A stretch of 64,000 nt of DNA from Chloranthus sessilifolius (GCA_021018995.1 CM037596.1:104205416-104269415), one strand, 5' to 3'. Shown: positions 12,010 to 23,780, counted from the first letter of the stretch. Notes: generated by a model from the sequence alone, not told the origin. Translations and numbers: made by a program.

Positions 12010-13904
12010 CCTTGAAGATCCTACACGTCGTTCAAAAAGCTGCAAATACACGTCGCTTATGTCTGACTCGCATCCCAAGTTGCTTCTTTTGGAGAATGAT
12101 TTCGCCACCTTACGAGCACCAAAGGGATATGTTTGGTAAGCAACACCTATTCTTTTCAGTCAAGAATCTGTACCGATTCTTCCCTAACGGTTAGATCTTC
12201 TTAGATTTTGATCGGTTGGTAGTCCAGGTCGTGTGTTAGATCCTTCACGTACTTCTTTAGCATCGATACATGAAATACGTTGTGTATGCTCGTAAGTTGT
12301 GGGGGTAAAGCAAGGCGATATGCGACTTCGCCAACCCGATCTAGTATCTCGAAGGGCCCAATATAACGCGGGCTTAGCTCTCACGCTTTTCAAATCGCAT
12401 CACGCCCTTAGTAGGTGAGATCTTTACAAAAGTGTTGTCCCCAATCTGAAAACATGGTGTTTTAATACAATACAAGATAGAGGAAACTAAAGACAACTGA
12501 TGCCAGCATTCTCACTTGAAACTCGACATGCGTTCTCTTTAGATCGGCATAACTCTTTTGATGACTTTGTGCAACTCGTAACTTCTCGCGGATTAACGTA
12601 ATTGTGTCGGTCGTACTTTCTACGATTTTCGGACTCAAAATAAGTTTCTCGCGAACTTCTTCCTAGTTGAGTGGAGACTTGCATCTTCGACCATACAAAA
12701 CTTCAAAAGGAGTCATTCCGATGCCAACCCGGTAGCTATTGTTGTAGGTGAACTCTATCAGGGGTAGGTGCCTATCCCATGATCTTTGATAATCTAACAT
12801 GCAAGCTTGTAACATGTCCTCAATTATCAGATTCACTCTCTCAGTCTACCAATCAATCTGAGGATGAAATGTCGAACTGAAATTATGCCTTGAACCCATC
12901 CCTTCCTGAAAATATTGTCAGAACTGAGACGTATTTAGTGGGTTTCTGTCTAACACAATACTAACCGGTATACCATACAGCCTAACAATTTCCATGAGAT
13001 ACAACTCTGCAAGCTTGCCGGTGGTATACGTCGTATTATATGGGAGAAAGTGGGTGGATTTGGTCAATCGATTAATAATGACCCATATGATATTATATCT
13101 CTTCAATGTTCATGACAATCTAGGAATGAAGTCCATAGAGATGGCTTCCCATTTCCACTCTGGTATCGGTAATGGCTATAGTAGCGCAGACGAGTTCCAA
13201 TGATCGACCTTTATTTTTTGGCAGACCAAACATCTTGACATGTATTTAGCCACATCTTTCTACAAATCTCTTCACTAGAAGCTTTTCTTTATGTCTTGGT
13301 ACTTTCAGGATGTATGACATACATCGACTTGTGAGCTTATTCTAAAATAGTATCTCAAAGCTCGACGTTGATTAGTATGCACACTCGGTCTCGAAATAGT
13401 AATGTGTCATCCTCTCTAATGGAGAAATCTAGTTTATTCCCGCTAATCACCTCTCTTCTGATAGCCATGAGTTCATCATCTGTCATTTGTAGCTTGCGGA
13501 TGTTCTCAAACAATGTCGACCGGATGACTATAGTGGCCATCAAAGCTCCTGAACCTTTAACATTGAATCTCGTGTCACACAGGGCCATATTTTCAAGTAA
13601 GTGTAATCAGTGCACTCTCGTGATAAGGTGTGACAACTGAGCAGAGGACTTCCGGCTCAGTGCATCTGCCATAACATTAACCTTCCTAGGGTGGTACTGG
13701 ATGAAATAATCATAGTCCTTAAGGAACTCCATCTATCTTTGCTGCCTCATGTTCAAGTCCTTCTAGGTGAAAAGGAACGTGAGACTCTTGTGATCAATGA
13801 ATATATCGAACGTCTCTTCATAAAGGTAATGCCTCCAAATCTTCAGAGCAAAGATGACTGCTGCCAATTCAAGGTCATGAGTCGCATAATTCTTTTCGTG
13901 GTCT
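12010..13904 (-). pseudogene. Ty3/gypsy pol fragment: RNase H, integrase, chromodomain
   Basis: Read on the minus strand: RNase H ([19 protein letters not shown], near 13870; then [17 protein letters not shown] near 13650), integrase N-terminal part (MATIVIRSTLFENIRKLQ, 13355-13588), integrase core (INRLTKSTHFLPYNTTYTTG, 12918-13106), and chromodomain region (VRWRNHSPKEATW, near 12090). Stops and frameshifts break it throughout; there is no single long frame. It belongs with the LTR to its left. The gene is truncated at its 5' end, where a partial MITE and a LINE fragment abut it; reverse transcriptase, protease and gag are absent. Confidence 0.85.
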
Positions 13905-13972
13905 TTTCGTAGTTTTTAGCAGTTTTTTGTTGCCAAAAACTGCTGCTAATAGTCTTATTTTTTGTAGTATTA
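13905..13972. mobile_element. Truncated CACTA-type MITE
   Basis: Ends CTTATTTTTTGTAGTA and carries AGCAGTTTTTTGTTGCC, matching one end of the 161-bp MITEs at 14025 and 26146. The other terminus is missing at the junction with the gypsy fragment. Confidence 0.6.
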
Positions 13973-14758
13973 TTTTTATATACAAACTTACACAAAGCAA
14001 TGGGTCTATATTTATCCATAGAATCACTACAAAAAATAAGATTATTAGCGGTAGTCATAAACTACCGCTATTAACAAAAAACAGTCGCTAATACCCTTGC
14101 AGCTAATAGTCTCAATAGTTTTTTTGTTAATAGCGATAGTTTTGGCTGTAAAAAAATGCCACTATTATTCTTATTTTTTGTGGTGAATTAGCATTACCAA
14201 CCTTGGGAATCAAGGTAATAAGTGTGGAATTCAAGGACTTAAGTAAATATTTGGAAAAAAAAAAGTTTCTTAGCACATGGAGAAAATTATCCCCAACAAT
14301 CCCCCAATGGTCTCTGAAAAACTCTGTAGGAAATTCGTGAGGGCCAGGAGCTTTATTGAGTAGAGAATTGAAGACAACCTCTATGATTTCTTCACTAGAA
14401 ACTTCTCTGGAAAGGTAAGCCAGTTGGCCCTTGTGCAATCTCCTTTTGAAGGGGACATTAGGCGTAGGAGTAAAGGAAAATGGAGTAAAAATCTTATAAA
14501 AATAGTTGGAAGCCTCATTACCGATCATCTAAAGATCAACAATTTTTTTGCCATCAACCGTAGTAATTCCATGAATGGTGTTCGTAGATATCCTCGAAGC
14601 TATCGTAGCATAGAAATACTTAGTACTATGATCACCATTTGAAAGCCAATGAACTTTGGCTTTTTGTCTGACTATAGCTTCTTCATTAGAAAGTTCTTTC
14701 TGATATTCTTTGCTAGCAATTGTCTCTTCTTTAACTAAGCTCTCATCTAAAGGTAAAA
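13973..14758 (-). pseudogene. LINE (L1-type) reverse transcriptase fragment, interrupted by a MITE
   Basis: The minus strand shows hallmark segments of a plant non-LTR reverse transcriptase: KAKVHWLSNGDHSTKYFY (about 14650), a stretch ending LNKAPGPHEFPTEFF (about 14320), LNSTLITLIPKVGNAN (about 14205) and, beyond the inserted MITE, DKYRPIALCKFVYK (about 13990-14020). The MITE at 14025-14185 with a 3-bp duplication (aat) splits the last two. The catalytic YADD block is not present because the fragment ends at 13973. Frames are broken, so it is inactive. Confidence 0.85.
14025..14185. mobile_element. CACTA-type MITE, 161 bp, inside LINE reverse transcriptase
   Basis: Termini CACTACAAAAAATAAGA and TTCTTATTTTTTGTGGTG are inverted repeats, flanked by a 3-bp duplication aat (14022-14024 and 14186-14188), the size expected of the CACTA superfamily. 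Internal inverted words TTAGCGGTAG..CTACCGCTA are visible. Sibling at 26146-26307. Confidence 0.85.
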
Positions 14759-14763
14759 ATTAT

Positions 14764-15360
14764 TGAGCATTAGCTCAGTTGGTATGCTTCCCCCCTCTGT
14801 GTATGTAGTAGGGATGCAAGTTCGGTGTACCGAATCGGACTGAACCCAAATTTTTTGGTGTTCAGTTCGGTAAACCCCAAGTCAAAACCGAACCGAAACC
14901 CATTTGGTTCGATTCAGTTCTGTTCATTTTTTTTTTCTGAAACCGAAACCCATTCGGTTTGGTGTAGGTAAAATACCTACCTTTTTTTTTTAATGTATTT
15001 TTTTCTTTTTTTGTTTTGTTTTGTTTTTTTGTTTTGTTTTTTTTTTTTTTTTCAATTTTTTCGATTTTTATCGGTTTACTCAACCTACCCCCTCGGTTTG
15101 CGATTTCGAGCTACCCAAACCGAAACTGAATTGAATTGGGGTTCAGTTCGGTTTGTGTTAGTTTTCGGTGCGGTTCGGTCCGATTCGGAACCCTCTGTTT
15201 TCAGTTCGGTGGTTGGTTCAAAGCTTCCATCCCTAGTGGGTAATGGTCATGGGTTTGATTCTCCACTGTAGGTCGCTCCTTTTGTCTTTACAAAGGTGAG
15301 GTTTGGTTGTGTGGCATTTCCTCACCACAAATGTTGGTGTTGTATGGCCTTATCAAAAAA
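14764..15360 (+). mobile_element. tRNA-derived SINE, split by an insertion
   Basis: An A-box-like TTAGCTCAGTTGGTA (14770-14784) and a B-box-like GGTTTGATTCTCC (15252-15264) are far apart only because 427 bp were inserted between them. The tail ends in A11 (about 15355). Removing the insertion restores ordinary A-to-B-box spacing. Confidence 0.65.
14809..15235. mobile_element. hAT-like non-autonomous element (TAGGGATGCAAG family)
   Basis: Starts TAGGGATGCAAGTTCGG and ends CCATCCCTA, with internal degenerate CGGTTCGGT / AACCGAACCG repeats. Flanks gtatgtag and gtgggtaa agree at 5 of 8 positions, a decayed 8-bp duplication. Related copies: 45353-45765 and parts near 38086 and 38840. Confidence 0.6.
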
Positions 15361-15432
15361 AAAAATTGTGGCTAGACCAGACCAATTGTACTGACCTGCA
15401 TTAATTGAATCCCACCGCACTTGTAGTCAATT

Positions 15433-16248
15433 TGACGCGGGACAAACGCTATAATCCTAATATGCGAATTTGGGATTAACTTTAGAATGAATTGAATAGC
15501 TAAAATATTCAAAATTAAGCAACACATAAAATTAATTCAATGAACTTAATAAAATAATTAGATTAATTTATTTTAGCATCGCATGCATAAAAATTTTCCG
15601 ATCTAGAAAAAAGGCTCCGATGAGGGAACTCGAGATTCGTTCTAGTTTAGGGCATCAATCGACAATCGCAATATCCTCTCTTGACTCCTCGGGGATTTTA
15701 AATGAAATAAGACTCAAAATAATTTAATAGAAGAGGAACAATTTGAGATTTTGATTTTATCAACGAAATTAAAGAAGGATAATACCTGACAATAACTAGA
15801 GAAAAGACAAAATAAAAGGATAGATTCCAAGACTTTACACTAAGAATTTTTTAAAGCATCACACCACGGCTGTACGTCGGCTTCGCACCAAGTTGCACGA
15901 GAAATGATTACTCACTCTTCAAGGTTTGGATTCACTCCCTCGATTGAAAATTCTTCACAAGCTCTTTAGGGTTTGCACAAAAGCAACTCTCTTTTCATTC
16001 AATAAAAATTGATTAATAAAGTGTTCGCAATGCCTTTATATAGGCTAAGAAAACCCTAAACGACATAAAACTCGTAATAAAAGAGTCCTAAAATAATAAA
16101 AGACTAAAAGGTAAAAAAAAGAAAATTTTCGTCGCTGGACGAAGTCGTCCACTGCACGCTGTGGCACTGTTCACAGCACGCTGTCATTGTTCACGACACG
16201 CTGTCACTATTTATAATTTTTTTTATTTTTTTATAGTGTTCCCCGTCA
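15433..16248 (-). repeat. LTR A of the tandem array
   Basis: 816 bp, TGACGCGGG to CCCCGTCA. It has the CACGCTGT / GTTCACGG short repeats near 16150-16205 seen in the other copies. Confidence 0.85.
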
Positions 16249-18150
16249 TTCTCCTCCACTCAAAATATTTTATCACCGATGAAACACGCACGTGGTACTG
16301 ATCAAGTGTATCGAAAAATCCTTGGTGCAATGACTGCCACTGATCAAGAATACGTTCATCATATGATATGGGAACATATTTTTCGTGTAGTTGGACTTTC
16401 ATTTCAGCCTACCTGGAAAAAAGGACGAAGACCCTGGATATGACTATGACATTCTACTCCCAACCAATAAAGTCTAGCTTGTACCTCACGTTGGAGAGGA
16501 ACATCTCTCCTACTGTCACGGTTGTTTACCTTATTATGATTCTCAGCGATGAACTCCTTGATCTCTTCAAAACAGGTTTCTAAAGCCTCATACCTAGCTT
16601 GTCGATCAGCGATGTGCTCATCCATCCAGGTTTGACTAGTGCTCACCTTAGATGCAAGATCTCTAATTAGGGCCTCTAATGTGACAGCCCGATTTTCAGC
16701 ACCCCGAAACCCATGCCATCAGCACGATCATCTTGACCGTGCCCCTTAACTAAGCACGGAACACTGGTATATCAAGCAACAATAATGAACTGAAAATAAT
16801 AACTAGAATTGCGGAGTAAATACCATTTTAAAAACCTCTCAAAAGACAGTTCTGCCTTTATGCCCCTGCATGAATGGAACCGATTCGAACCATCGATGAT
16901 TGCCAATCATCACAGATGGTTCGCCCCAAAAGAATAATCCCATAATTTAATTTCATTGTTTAACAAAAACAAGGCTTGACATACCAAGCCGTACCAAATA
17001 AGCTCACAAACTCTCTCAAAGATGCACAACGGAGTCCTCAGGAGGTGGCTCCAACTCGTCACTAGGCGCAAGGTCTGACTCACCAGGGTCCACGTTCCCT
17101 GAAGCCTCAACAGCTGCTAACAATGGGCCTGCGACGTATAGTCTAAAGGGTGAGCTACATCCTAGCTCAATAGGGAACAAAACACAGTGAACATATAAAT
17201 TAAAACTCACATATATTCCATGATATGCCATGCATGATGTATCTATGCAGTTACTAAGAAGACAGTTGAAAAGAATCACATTTTACTGGTAGTTTACACA
17301 TGTCTTTTAATTAATCATGAATGACACCGAATAGACCTAAAGCAAAACTTAACCTTTCAACTTAAGTAATCCCCGAGCAATATAGCATCGAGCCCCGATG
17401 AGATACCCTTCATCATTATCTATATAGATAGTTTTAAACGTATTCCCTGGGAATATAAATAGTACCCAAGCCCCTTTCCCCTGGGGATCGGTGGCGGGCT
17501 TTCAAACATATCACAACATCCCTGGGATGCCCTTACTATATACGGATACACCTCCGCACTGGCCTACGATTTCGCCGCCGTATCGGTCACGGATATCCTG
17601 TCGCGTTAGTCGTGGGTATCCCGCCACGTCGGTGGGGTATCCTATCAAACCTCAAATAACAAAAATATCAGGTGTTTTACATATAGTTATTTACCGTGTA
17701 AGTGTGGTATCTTATATCAGTTAGGCCCTATCAGACATTATTCAATCTTGGATACATCCCTGGGATGTATCCATTCACTTGCATCACACCTGATGCTCTT
17801 ATTACTTTACTTCTTCATCCCCTGGGGATGGCTCATTATGATTACTCTTATAGATGTCACACACACACACTTCCTTTTCACGAAAACCTTAAGCAATAAA
17901 CAATTTTAAATTGAGTTCTATATCACTACATACATGCTCTTGTAAATTAAAGTACATGTTCAAGAAGTTCCCTACCTGAAGTCTCTGATAAATCACGCAT
18001 CAAGGTCCCACATGGCTCCTTGTGCCCATGATCATATGTACCACCTATAGTACAACATAACACATGCAACACATCATTAAAGATACAACAAGGAAGGTCC
18101 AAGACCCTCCGAGAATCTTAAAGTCAAACTAAAAAGTCAACAAAATTAAA

Positions 18151-18610
18151 TCAGTCGATTAATCGAACTCCAAAGTCGATTAATCGAATCTAATTCGATT
18201 AATCGATTCCCAAAATCGATTAATCGAGATTTCAAATCGATTAATCGATTTTCAAAATCGATTAATCGAGATTCCCAATCGATTAATCGATTCCAAATCG
18301 ATTAATCGAAATTCTCAACTCTTTCAGTTCGATTCTCAATTCGAGTAATCGAATTCCCAAAATCGATTAATCGAAATCCGAAATCGATTAATCGAAATCC
18401 CAATTCGATTAGTCGATTTCCCCAAACCACTTTCCTCCAGCCACTGGAGGTTCCCAGTCGATTAATCGACATCTAAATCGATTAATCAAAATCCAAAGTC
18501 GATTAATCGAATCTCAGATCGATTAATCGAATTCGGGTTTCTTTGACTTTTCAACTTCTTGGCGAAAATCTATTAATCGAATCTCAATTTCGATTAATCG
18601 ATTTGGCCAG
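18151..18610. repeat. Array of TCGATTAATCGA palindromes in the solo LTR
   Basis: At least fifteen copies of CGATTAATCGA or near variants with irregular spacers. Equivalent to 4979-5335. Confidence 0.9.
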
Positions 18611-18908
18611 ATTCAGCCCCCTTTTGGGTTGTTCTTCCAAATCTTTTCCTACTCTTTTTCCTTCATTTTTCTAAGCACTTAATCTATCATTTTAAACATT
18701 CTTAACTGAATTTAAACCTTTATAACCTATGCATTTAATTTACAAAATTTTACCTTCAATCAATCTCAAATTGATTAGGTTTAAGGGGTTGGAAAGGCTA
18801 GGGTTCTAGCTTTGGCTTGAACGGATCCTTCGTGTCGAATCGGCCTTTTAAATGCTTGAATCCCCTTCCAATCATCCACAATAACTCCTTGCTCAACACT
18901 CTTCTTTA

Positions 18909-18910
<2 letters not shown>

Positions 18911-18941
<31 letters not shown>
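18911..18941. repeat. (CT)n microsatellite in the solo LTR
   Basis: Counterpart of the GA tract at 4649-4683. Confidence 0.9.
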
Positions 18942-18942
<1 letters not shown>

Positions 18943-18986
18943 TAACTCTCTTTCAACTACTCAACATTGATTTTGGGTTATTGAAC

Positions 18987-19001
18987 CCTTATATACCCCT
19001 T
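18987..19001 (-). promoter_or_regulatory. TATA box of the solo LTR
   Basis: Minus strand GGGGTATATAAGGG, upstream of the GA tract in the LTR's own orientation. Confidence 0.5.
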
Positions 19002-19322
19002 CTCTATGTGTTGAGCACACACACCCAAGATAGGTGTATGTGACTCTAGATCTCGTGTCACATTCCACACACTCACTTTGTTTTCTCATCACATTCGTTC
19101 ATCACACCCCGAGTTGGTTTCTGAACTCTTACTCGGTCAAACCTATGACCAATCGGGCACGGATCCCGAGGTCACTGTTTAACGCTAAATTTTCGGGATA
19201 TTATATCTAAGGTACTGGTATCCATGACGGAATTATACAAGACAAAATATATTAAAATAAAGTGAATCCTAAAATCTATATGACACGAACCCTAAACTAA
19301 AACTGTGCTTTGATACCAAAAC

Positions 19323-20111
19323 TGACGCAGGACAAATGCTAAAATCCTAATTTGCAAATTTGGGATTAACTTTGGAATGAATTGAATAGTGGAAATATTC
19401 AAAATCAAGCAACACATAAAATTAATTCAATGAAATTAATAAAACAATTAGATTAATCTATGTTAGCGTCACATGCGTAAAAAAATTTCGATTTAGATAA
19501 ATGGCTCCAATGAGGGAACTCGAGATTCGTTTTAGTTTAGGGCATCAATCGACAATCGCAATATGGTCTCTTGACTCCTCAGGGATTTTAAATGAAATAA
19601 GGCTCAAAACAATTTAATAGAAGAGGAACAATTTGGGATTTTGATTTTATCAACGAAATTAAAGAAGGATAATACCTGACAATAACTAGAGAAAAGATAA
19701 AATAAAAGAATAGATTCTAACGCTTCACACTAAGGATTTTTCGAAGCTTCACACCACGGCTATACGTCGGCTTCGCACCAAGTCGCACGAGAAACGATTG
19801 CTCACTCCTCAGAAGGATTCACTCCCTCGATTGAAAATTCTTCACAAGCTCTCTAGGGTTTACACAAAAGCAGCTTTCTTTTCATTCAATAAAAACTGAT
19901 TAATAAAGTATTCACAATGCCTTTATATAGGCTAAGAAAACCCTAAACGACATAAAACACGCAATAAAAGAGTCCTAAAATAATAAAAGACTAAAAGATT
20001 AAAAAAAAAAGAAAATTTCTGTCACTAGACGGAGTCATCCATGGCGCGCTGTGACACTGTTCACGGCACGCTATCATTGTTCATAAATTATTTTTTTGGC
20101 GTTCCCCATCA
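19323..20111 (-). repeat. LTR B of the tandem array
   Basis: 789 bp, TGACGCAGG to CCCCATCA, next to the complement of a tRNA-Met-like primer site (GCTTTGATACCA, 19311-19318 region). Confidence 0.85.
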
Positions 20112-20830
20112 TTCTCCTTTACTCAAAATGTTTTATCACCGATGAAATACGCACGTAGTATTAATCAAGTGTATCGAAAAATTCCTGGTGCAATGACTGC
20201 CACTGATCAAAAATACGTTCATCATATGATAAGGGAACGCATTTTTCATGTAGTTGGACTTTCATTTCAGCCCACCTGAAAAAAGGATGAAGATCCTGGA
20301 TATGCCTATGACGTTCTACTCCCAACCAATAAAGTCTTGCTTAACCCCTAAGCTTGACTTTGGCAAATATGACCTTGCACTTTTCGGACATGGCATACCA
20401 CTCGAAATAGTTTTTCATGCTGGCGACCCACTTAAGAAAGACCTTGGGTTGTCTTTTCCCGTCAAAAGTAGGGGCATCCACTTTTACAGATTTCATGACC
20501 TTATCATCCAGATTAGCTTGTACCTCACATTGGAGAGGAACATCTCTCCTAAGGTCATGGTTGTTGACCCTATTATGATTCTCAACGATGAACTCGTTGA
20601 TCTCTTCAAAATGGGTTTCTAAAGTCTCATACCTAGCTTATTGATCAACGATGTGTTCATCCATCCGGGTTTGACTAGTGGTCACCTTAAATGCAATATC
20701 TCTAATTAGGGCCTCTGAGGTACTGGTATCCATGACGAAATTATGCAAGACAAAATATGCTAAAATCATGTGAACCCTAAAATCTATATAACACGGACCC
20801 TAAACTAAAACTGTGCTTTGATACCAAAAC
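20112..20830 (-). pseudogene. Internal segment 2: gag fragment
   Basis: Minus strand: primer-binding site (TGGTATCAAAGC, next to 20830), then start codon at 20733 (MDTSTSEALIRDI), a gag-like region with VPLQCEVQANLDDKV, FLKWVASMKNYFEWYAMSEK and HIQDLHPFFRWAEMKVQ, ending at a polypurine tract next to LTR B. There is a stop soon after the start (near 20640) and others later. The plus-strand ORF 20254-20622 is antisense to it and is not a gene. Gag-only content makes this element dependent on another element's enzymes. Confidence 0.75.
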
Positions 20831-21639
20831 TGATGCGAGACAAACGCTAAAATCCTAATATGCGAATTTGGGATTAACTTTAGAATGAATTGAATAGCGG
20901 AAATATTCAAAATCAAGCAACACATAAAATTAATTCAATGAAATTAATAAAACAATTAGATTAATCCATTTTAGTGTCGCATGCGTAAAAATTTTTCAAT
21001 CTAGAAAAATGGTTCCGATGAGGGAACTCGAGATTCGTTTTAGTTAGGACATCAGTCGACAATCACAATATCATCTCTTGACTCCTCGGGGATTTTAAAT
21101 GAAATAAAACTCAAAATAATTTAATAGAAGGGGAACAATTTGGGATTTTAATTTTATCAACGAAATTAAAGAAGGATAATACCTGACAATAACTAGAGAA
21201 AAGATAAAATAAAAGGATAGATTCCAAGACTTCACACCAAAGATTTTTCGAAGCTTCACACCACGGCTGTACGTCAGCTTTGCACCAAGTCGCATGAGAA
21301 ACGATTGCTCACTCCTTAAGGGTTGAAGGATTCACTCCTTCGATTGAAGGCTCTTCACAAGCTCTCTAGGGTTTGCACAAAAGCAACTCTCTTTTCATTC
21401 AATAAAAATTGATTAATAAAGTGCTCACAATGCCTTTATATAGGCTAAGAAAATCTTAAACGACATAAAACTCACAATAAAAGAGTCTTAAAATAATAAA
21501 AGGCTAGGTAAAAAAAAGAAAATTTTCATCGCTGGACGGAGTCGTCCACGGCGCGTTGTGGCACTGTTCACAGCGCGCTGTGGCATTGTTCACGGCGTGT
21601 TGTCACTGTTCACAATTTTGTTTTTGGCGTTTTCCGTCA
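20831..21639 (-). repeat. LTR C of the tandem array
   Basis: 809 bp, TGATGCGAG to TTCCGTCA. Confidence 0.85.
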
Positions 21640-22357
21640 TTCTCTTCTACTAAAAATATTTCATCACCGATGAAACACGCACGTAGTACTGATCAAGTGT
21701 ATCGAAAAATCCTTAGTGTAATGACTGCACTGATCAAGAATATGTTCATCATATGATACAAGAACATATTTTTCGTGTAGTTGGACTTTCATTTCAGCCC
21801 ACCTGAAAAAAGGACGAAGATCCTGAATATTCCTACGACGTTTTACTCCCAACCAATAAAGTCTAGCTTAACCCATAAGCTTGATTTTGGAAAATCTGAC
21901 CTTGCGCTTTTCGAATATGGCATATCACTCGAAGTAGTTTTTCATGCTGGCGACCCACTGAAGAAAGATTTTGGGTTGTCTTTTCCCGTCAAAAGTAGGG
22001 GCATCCATTTTTATAGATTTCATAACCTTATCATCCATATTAGCTTGTACCTCATGTTGGAGAGGAACATCTCTCTTACAGTCACGGTTGTTGACCCTAT
22101 TATGATTCTCAACGATGAATTCGTTGATTTCTTCAAAACGGGTTTCTAAAGCCTCATACCTAGCTTATTAATCAGCGATGTGCTCATCCATCTGAGTTTG
22201 ACTAGTGGTCACCTTAGATGCAAGATCTTTAATCAGGGCCTTTAAGGTACTGGTATCCATGACGAAATTATGCAAGACAAAATATGCTAAAATCAAGTGA
22301 ACCCTAAAATCTATATGACACGGACCTTAAACTATAACTGTACTTTGATATCAAAAC
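21640..22357 (-). pseudogene. Internal segment 3: gag fragment
   Basis: 718 bp, near-identical in length to segment 2. Minus strand shows primer site (22342-22353), start codon near 22260, the same gag blocks, and FFRWAEMKVQLHEKY before the polypurine tract at 21640-21652. Stop codons interrupt the frame. The plus-strand ORF 21781-22149 is an antisense shadow that is conserved with 20254-20622 only because both are antisense to gag. Confidence 0.75.
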
Positions 22358-23185
22358 TGATGCGGGACAAATGCTAAAATCCTAATATGTGAATTTGGGA
22401 TTAACTTTAGAATGAATAGAATAGCAGAAATATTCAAAATCAAACAACACATAAAATTAATTCAATTAAATTAATAAAACAATTACATTAATCCATTTTA
22501 ACGTCGCATGCGTAAAAATTTTCTGATCTAGAAAAATATTTCCGATGAGGGAACTCGAGATTCGTTCTAGTTTAGGGCATCAATCGACAATCGCAATATC
22601 ATCTTTTAACTTCTCGAAGATTTTAAATGAAATAAGGCTCAAAATAATTTAATAGAAAGGGAACAATTTGAGATTTTAATTTTATCAACGAAATTAAAGA
22701 AGGATAATACCTGATAATAATTAGAGAAAAGACAAATTAAAAGGATAGATTCCAAGGCTTCACACCAAGGATTTTTCGAAGCTTCACACCACGGTTGTAC
22801 GTTGGCTTTGTACTAAGTCGCATGAGAAACGATTGCTCACTCCTCAAGGTTTGAAGGATTCACTGATTCGATTGAAAACTCTTCACAAGCTCTCTAGAGT
22901 TTGCACAAAAGCAACTCTCTTTTCATTCAATAAAACTTGATTAATAAAGTACTCACAAAGCCTTTACATAGGCTAAGAAAATCCTAAACGACATAAAACT
23001 CGCAATAAAAGAGTCTTAAAATAATAAAAGACTAAAAGGTAAAAAAAAGAAAATTTTCGTCGTTAGACGGAGTCGTCCACGGCGTATTGTGGCACTGTTC
23101 ACAACACACTATCACTGTTCATGACGCGCTGTGACACTGTTCACAATTTAAAAAAAAAAATAAAAAATTTTATCATTCCCCAACA
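22358..23185 (-). repeat. LTR D of the tandem array (5' LTR in element orientation)
   Basis: 828 bp, TGATGCGGG to CCCCAACA, next to the right-hand caatt duplication. It has an A-rich expansion near 23150. Confidence 0.85.
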
Positions 23186-23483
23186 CAATTGCCTCGCACC
23201 ACATCAACCGACTACACTTTATGTGCATAAAATCAATCCTCCATATAACATTGTCCTTATCTAAATTAAATTACTACCACTTTTGGAGAGAGGCTTTCAA
23301 TACGCTACAGATTAAAATAGAGTTGAATCGTGTGAGGAGCTCAGCTATATCGTACACGCGGCAGATGCATTTACATGAAGTTCAACCAGACCACTTATTT
23401 CATCCAAAACAAAAGGACCACTTTTTGGCTGATTCCCTAATTGTGGACCAATTTTGTAGGAAAGAAGATTCCGTCTTTGAAAC

Positions 23484-23780
23484 TGATGGTTCCACCGGGA
23501 ACACCCTTGGCTGCCTTGAGTTAGCAGATAGAGATCATTATTTTTTCCAATTTTTTACATAATAGAGTTTGAGATCATGGCCGACCAATCAAACGGTTAG
23601 ATGTTGATTCCACTTGTAACACTTTCCTAAAAGTGAACCAAGAAGCCTTCTCATGGTATACTGTACATAATTAAGGATGTGGGCCAAAATCTCAAGATCT
23701 ATTGTATGGAAGATAGGGATGAAAAAAGATCTGCAACATCTGATTAAGGTCATCAACAATGCTAATAGTTGAACCATCAA
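23484..23780. mobile_element. Long-TIR MITE (family B), copy 1
   Basis: Ends TGATGGTTCCACC and GTTGAACCATCA are inverted. Inner inverted words include TTTGAGATCATGGCC and the complementary GGGCCAAAATCTCAAGATC. Confidence 0.7.

Larger units (their letters stand above)
16680..19205 (-). mobile_element. Solo LTR of the Tekay-like gypsy family, 2526 bp
   Basis: Plus-strand ends are TGTGACAGCCC and GGGATATTATA (the last should be TACA, one mutation). It is flanked by the 5-bp duplication tctaa at 16675-16679 and 19206-19210. The undisturbed target, gggcctct(a/g)aggtactgg, is visible in the sister segments at about 20710 and 22240. Same family as the LTR at 4379-6891, reverse orientation; contains a palindrome array and a TATA-like box. 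Confidence 0.95.
16249..19322 (-). pseudogene. Internal segment 1: gag fragment split by a solo LTR
   Basis: On the minus strand a gag N-terminus is visible (TSQTWMDEHIADRQARYEAL, 16646 downwards). Relative to the sibling segments at 20112 and 21640 it lacks about 176 bp in the middle (QREVQA runs straight into RLYWLGVE), and it is interrupted by the solo LTR at 16680-19205. The remaining 5' part with start codon and primer-binding site lies at 19206-19322. The known role of such proteins is capsid formation; this copy cannot make one. Confidence 0.8.
15433..23185 (-). mobile_element. Tandem LTR retrotransposon array: LTR-int-LTR-int-LTR-int-LTR, gag only
   Basis: Four LTRs of about 790-830 bp alternate with three short internal segments. 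Outer ends are TGACGCGGG (15433) and CCCCAACA (23185), flanked by an identical 5-bp duplication caatt (15428-15432 and 23186-23190), so the whole array behaves as a single insertion. Each internal segment has, on the minus strand, a primer-binding site TGGTATCAAAGC-like (tRNA-Met), a 5' gag fragment and a polypurine tract (for example AGTGGAGGAGAA). No protease, reverse transcriptase or integrase is present, so it is non-autonomous. Confidence 0.9.

Noticed and set aside
14770..15264. A tRNA gene
   Set aside because: A-box and B-box-like words exist but no cloverleaf can be formed around them; better explained as a split SINE.
20254..22149. Two homologous plus-strand ORFs of 122 codons (20254-20622, 21781-22149)
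   Set aside because: They are antisense to the gag fragments on the minus strand; similarity comes from the tandem duplication, not from a conserved plus-strand gene.
23221..23562. Plus-strand ORF of 113 codons
   Set aside because: Its 3' part lies in a MITE copy, and no domain or splice context supports it.
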